In this document: positions 61,166 through 64,000 of the stretch, one piece after another
Layout: each line of letters starts with the position of its first letter
Numbering within the stretch: the stretch's first letter is position 1
Source of the DNA: Poseidonocella sedimentorum
GTDB lineage: Bacteria > Pseudomonadota > Alphaproteobacteria > Rhodobacterales > Rhodobacteraceae
DNA: 64,000 bases
Direction of reading: 5' to 3'
Assembly (NCBI RefSeq): GCF_900116005.1
Contig: NZ_FOYI01000004.1
Coordinates: 186,001 to 250,000 of the forward strand
Notes under the pieces: model-generated
The model's input: the letters and a program-made list of their open reading frames with translations, nothing else
Database searches by the model: none
What the model was told of the DNA's origin: nothing
Program-made: the position numbers and the translations under genes

Positions 61166-61891
61166 TTGCAGATTTTTGTGGGGCTCGGCAATCCCGGAGC
61201 CAAATATGCGCGCAATCGTCACAACATCGGGTTCATGGTGTTGGACCGGATCGCGGAGGATCACGGCTTCGGGCCGTGGAAGGCGAAGTTTCAGGGACAG
61301 ATCGCCGAGGGGCGGCTGGGCTCGGAAAGGGTGCTGCTCCTCAAGCCCGAGACCTTCATGAACCGCTCGGGCCAGTCCGTGGGCGAGGCGCTGCGGTTCT
61401 ACAAGCTCGAGCCGGGCGACGTGACGGTGTTTCACGATGAGCTCGACCTCGCGCCGGGCAAGGTCCGGGTGAAGCAGGGGGGCGGGCATGCGGGCCACAA
61501 CGGGCTGCGCTCGCTCCACGGTCATATCGGCGAGGCCTATGGCCGGGTGCGGCTCGGGATCGGGCATCCGGGCCACAAGGACCGGGTTGCGGCTTACGTG
61601 CTGCACGATTTCGCCAAAGCCGACGAGGGCTGGCTCGACGATGTGATCCGGGGCGCTTCTGATGGCGCGGCGGCGCTGGCGGCGGGCGACGGGGGCCGGT
61701 TCATGAACGCGGTCGCCCTGCGCACCGCGCCGCCCCGCTCCTCCAAGACCAAGCTGCCCGAGCGCGGCGCGGGCCGGCCGGATCCAGCGCCCGAACCGCA
61801 AGCACGCGAACCGCAAGCACCCGAACCGCAGAACGCGCCGGGCCCCGACACCCGCAGCCCGATGCAGAAGCTCGTCGACAAGTTCCGCTAA
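61166..61891 (+). CDS. pth: peptidyl-tRNA hydrolase
   Basis: 241 residues starting at TTG 61166. The choice of this rare start is firm: GGAGG lies exactly 5 bases upstream, and the conserved N-terminus (QIFVGLGNPGAKYARNRHNIGFM) begins at the next codon. Catalytic His19 and substrate-binding Asn9 are present, along with HDELDL and GHAGHNGLRS motifs. It recycles peptidyl-tRNA dropped from ribosomes. The C-terminal 55 residues are a Pro/Glu/Gln-rich tail absent from E. coli Pth, followed by a conserved SPMQKLVDKFR end. Confidence 0.96.
   Translation: MQIFVGLGNPGAKYARNRHNIGFMVLDRIAEDHGFGPWKAKFQGQIAEGRLGSERVLLLKPETFMNRSGQSVGEALRFYKLEPGDVTVFHDELDLAPGKVRVKQGGGHAGHNGLRSLHGHIGEAYGRVRLGIGHPGHKDRVAAYVLHDFAKADEGWLDDVIRGASDGAAALAAGDGGRFMNAVALRTAPPRSSKTKLPERGAGRPDPAPEPQAREPQAPEPQNAPGPDTRSPMQKLVDKFR
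61790..61834 (+). repeat. 15-nt tandem repeat in the pth 3' end
   Basis: Three tandem 15-base units (61790-61804, 61805-61819, 61820-61834; CCCGAACCGCAAGCA and near copies) encode PEPQA, REPQA and PEPQN. Slippage would change the tail length in 5-residue steps. Confidence 0.85.
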
Positions 61892-61900
61892 GGGCGCGAC

Positions 61901-62542
61901 TCACGCGTCCTTGCCGAAGTCCACTTCCATCGCCAGACCGACCAGCTCGGCCACGGTGTTGACCCCGATCTTTTCGAGGATGCGCGCGCGGTGGTGATCG
62001 ACGGTGCGCGGGCTGATGTCGAGATGGCGGGCAACGTCCTTGGAGGAATTGGCGCCCGGGTTGGCGACCATGAAACGCGCGATTTCACGCTCGCGGTCGG
62101 TCAGCGCATCGAAGCGCGCGCGGGCGGCGCTGGATTCGGCATGTTCGACGCGCTGCACCCGGTCAAGCTCGATCGCCGCCTCGATCCGCTCGATCAGCAC
62201 CGATTGCTTGAAGGGTTTTTCGAGGAAATCCAGCGCCCCGTGCTTGATCGCCTGAACCGATTCGGGAATGCCGCCATGGCCGGTGATGAAGATGATCGGG
62301 ATGCGGATATCGGTCTCGATCAGCCGCCGCTGCAGCGCGAGCCCGTCCATCTGGGGCATCCCGTAGTCGAGGATGAGGCAGCCCGGCGCCTTGCCGTCAT
62401 AGGCGTCGAGAAACGCCTGCGCCGAGGCAAAGGCACGGACCCGGTAGCCGCGCAGACCCAGCGCCCGGGCGAGCGAGACGCGGATCGTTTCGTCATCGTC
62501 GACGAGGAACACGACAGGGGTGGCTGTGGCGGGCTCGGTCAT
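61901..62542 (-). CDS. FixJ-family response regulator
   Basis: 213 residues: receiver domain with phospho-acceptor Asp59 (CLILDYGMPQMDG) and EKPF lysine, then a LuxR/FixJ HTH at about 150-205 (LTDREREIARFMVANPGANSSKDVARHLDISPRTVDHHR region). Its start overlaps the kinase gene stop by 4 bp (ATGA type), so they form one operon and a cognate pair. The regulated genes are not evident here. It converges on pth, with 9 bp between the two 3' ends. Confidence 0.93.
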   Translation of the reverse strand: MTEPATATPVVFLVDDDETIRVSLARALGLRGYRVRAFASAQAFLDAYDGKAPGCLILDYGMPQMDGLALQRRLIETDIRIPIIFITGHGGIPESVQAIKHGALDFLEKPFKQSVLIERIEAAIELDRVQRVEHAESSAARARFDALTDREREIARFMVANPGANSSKDVARHLDISPRTVDHHRARILEKIGVNTVAELVGLAMEVDFGKDA

Positions 62543-64000
62543 GGATCCTCCGGCTTGAGCGGCAAGGTGAAGCTGAACCGCGCGCCGCGCTCGGAATTGT
62601 CATACCAGATGCGCCCGCCGTTCGATTCGATCAATGTCCGGCTGATCGAGAGACCCAGCCCCATGCCCTCGGCCTTGGTGGTCTCGAACTGGGAAAAGAG
62701 CCGCAGATCGGGCGACACGCCGGGCCCGGAATCCTCCACCTCTATGGTCAGATCGTCGCCGCCGAGCCGCGTGCTGACCACGACCTTGCGCTCGGGGCTG
62801 CCCGCCTCGGCCATCGCCTCCACCGCGTTGCGCAGCAGGTTGACCAGCACCTGCGCCACCTGCACCCGCACCGCCGAGACCTTCACATCCGGCCCCGGGC
62901 GCAGCAGGATCTCGGCCGATTGGCGCCGCGCCTCCGAGAGCACAAGGCGCCGCGCCTGTTCGAGAAGCTCGTTGATCGAGAACCGGGTGGCGCGGTTGTC
63001 CTCCTTGCGGATGAAGCCGCGCAGCGCGCGGATGATGTCGGCGGCCTGATGGGTCTGCTGGTCGATCTCGCCCAGCAGCTTGGCGACCTCGGCGCTGTCT
63101 TCGGGGCGGTTTTCGACGATGTATTGCGCGGCGTCGACCGTCTGGGTGATCGCGGTGAGCGGCTGGTTGAGCTCGTGGGCAAGGCCGGTGGCAAGCTCGC
63201 CCATGATCTGCTGGCGCGCCACATGGGCCAGCTCGCGGTTGAGCTCGTCGATCTTTTCCTCCGAGACCCGCGCCTGCGTCACGTCATCGATTGTGGCAAC
63301 CACGTAGCTCTCGCACGCATCGCCCGAGCGGATGAAGACGCCGGTGAAGTTGATCCAGATCGGGGCGCCGTCACAGCGCCGCGCCTCGGCCTTGAAGCTC
63401 ACACCCGATTGCACGCCCGCGTTGGCGGCGAACAGCGCGACCACGTCCTCCTCGCCCGTCGCGAGCAGCGACTGAAACGCGCGGCCCTCCAGGTCAGCAG
63501 GGTCCGCCCCGAAGATCTCGGCGAAGCGCGCATTTAGCCGCAAGATCCGCCCCGTCATCTCGTCGAGATAGATCATCCCCCGCGAGGCGAGATCGAAGGT
63601 CAGCCGGTATTCCCGCTCGGTGCGCTTGCGTTGCGAGATCTCGTTGACCAGCGTGGTGTTGGCGTTCTCCAGCTCCTTGTAGGTCCGCGGCATCGGCGCA
63701 TCGGGGGCGACCTCGCCTTGCGAGACGAGGCTGGAGCGGACGGCAAAGGCGCGCACCGGCGCGTGGATGCGGTTGGCGAGCCCGAGCCCCAGAAGCCCCG
63801 TCACCGCCGCGATCCCGATGGCGATCAACGTGTTGAGCCGGCGGTTGTCCTTGATCGTCCCGATGAAGTCGTTCTCGGGGGCGTAGACCACGATCGTCCA
63901 GGGTATCTCACCAAGGCCAAAGGGCATGATCTGCGACACGTAGCGCTCGCCGCCATAGACGAAATCATACTGCGCCTCGCGGGCGTTCACCGTCCCGTCC
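62539..64000 (-). CDS. PAS-domain sensor histidine kinase (5' end beyond window)
   Basis: At least 487 residues visible; the frame stays open to the last base, so a GTG at 63990 is not the true start. The visible N-terminus is the end of an extracytoplasmic Cache-type sensor (WTIVVYAPENDFIG), then one membrane helix (LIAIGIAAVTGLLGLGLA). A PAS domain (about 125-235), HisKA with LAHELNQPLTAITQ and HATPase with VEDSGPGVSPDLRLF and GMGLGLSISRTLIE follow. The DctB/FixL-like kinase core and adjacent FixJ-like regulator indicate phosphotransfer to that protein. The signal is unknown. Confidence 0.92.
   Translation of the reverse strand, partial: DGTVNAREAQYDFVYGGERYVSQIMPFGLGEIPWTIVVYAPENDFIGTIKDNRRLNTLIAIGIAAVTGLLGLGLANRIHAPVRAFAVRSSLVSQGEVAPDAPMPRTYKELENANTTLVNEISQRKRTEREYRLTFDLASRGMIYLDEMTGRILRLNARFAEIFGADPADLEGRAFQSLLATGEEDVVALFAANAGVQSGVSFKAEARRCDGAPIWINFTGVFIRSGDACESYVVATIDDVTQARVSEEKIDELNRELAHVARQQIMGELATGLAHELNQPLTAITQTVDAAQYIVENRPEDSAEVAKLLGEIDQQTHQAADIIRALRGFIRKEDNRATRFSINELLEQARRLVLSEARRQSAEILLRPGPDVKVSAVRVQVAQVLVNLLRNAVEAMAEAGSPERKVVVSTRLGGDDLTIEVEDSGPGVSPDLRLFSQFETTKAEGMGLGLSISRTLIESNGGRIWYDNSERGARFSFTLPLKPEDP

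Noticed and set aside
1-64000. CRISPR arrays, tRNA/rRNA genes, insertion sequences, attachment sites
   Set aside because: None seen: no regularly spaced repeats, no cloverleaf-like sequences in the gaps, no transposase or integrase genes, and no direct repeats bracketing the eCIS locus.

Overview
The window is a high-GC chromosomal segment with dense, mostly overlapping genes and very GC-rich third codon positions. The gene content points to an alphaproteobacterium of the Rhodobacterales (Roseobacter/Paracoccaceae type): a divergent putR-putA pair, a pstSCAB-phoU-phoB operon with long PstA and PstC proteins, a YhhQ-type transporter and a FixJ-type two-component pair. This assignment is inferred from gene families and order; no rRNA or tRNA gene is present to confirm it.

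Layout. (1) 1-5550: a predicted amidoligase/peptide-tagging cluster: the C-terminal part of a DUF2126 protein, a circularly permuted ATP-grasp/alpha-E fusion, and a transglutaminase-like protein. (2) 5553-13146: PutR and PutA for proline catabolism, then a lipoprotein lytic transglycosylase, a thiolase and a DMT-family permease. (3) 13158-19345: the phosphate-starvation operon pstS-pstC-pstA-pstB-phoU-phoB on the minus strand, with a triple 11-bp-spaced Pho box and a strong hairpin between pstS and pstC. (4) 19610-30418: housekeeping and envelope genes: a soluble hybrid histidine kinase, RecQ and YaaA, YggT, a hotdog thioesterase, an MFS permease fused in frame to the murein endopeptidase MepA, an esterase-like secreted protein, a queuosine-precursor-type transporter, and the ribosome-rescue hydrolase ArfB. 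Just upstream of arfB lies a small transcribed-looking element whose ribosome-binding site is an 18-nt perfect complement of the 16S rRNA 3' end, followed by a tiny PPPP-ending frame and an intrinsic terminator.

(5) 30959-55359: the main accessory feature, a complete-looking extracellular contractile injection system (eCIS, phage-tail-like particle) of 19 co-directional genes, nearly all joined by 1-8 nt stop/start overlaps. It encodes one sheath, one tube, a T4-type zinc-ribbon baseplate protein, a tail terminator, an AAA+ ATPase, a split Afp7-like pair (tube-adaptor plus LysM-like), a split spike (gpD hub plus gpV spike), a PAAR-like tip, gp25, two large baseplate-wedge proteins, two beta-helix receptor-binding candidates, a DUF4157/HExxH protein that is the best cargo or effector candidate, and a coiled-coil protein with a histone-H1-like tail. 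No capsid, terminase, integrase or lysis genes are present, so it is not a prophage, and there is no T6SS membrane complex. No canonical tape-measure protein is recognisable.

(6) 55501-60609: a cell-envelope/cyclic-nucleotide module: a TPR plus outer-membrane beta-barrel protein, a FecR-domain protein, a CHASE2 adenylate cyclase and a membrane protein with a Popeye/cNMP-binding-like domain. (7) 60784-64000: a small ABM-fold monooxygenase, peptidyl-tRNA hydrolase (TTG start), and a FixJ-like regulator with its PAS sensor kinase, which runs off the window end.
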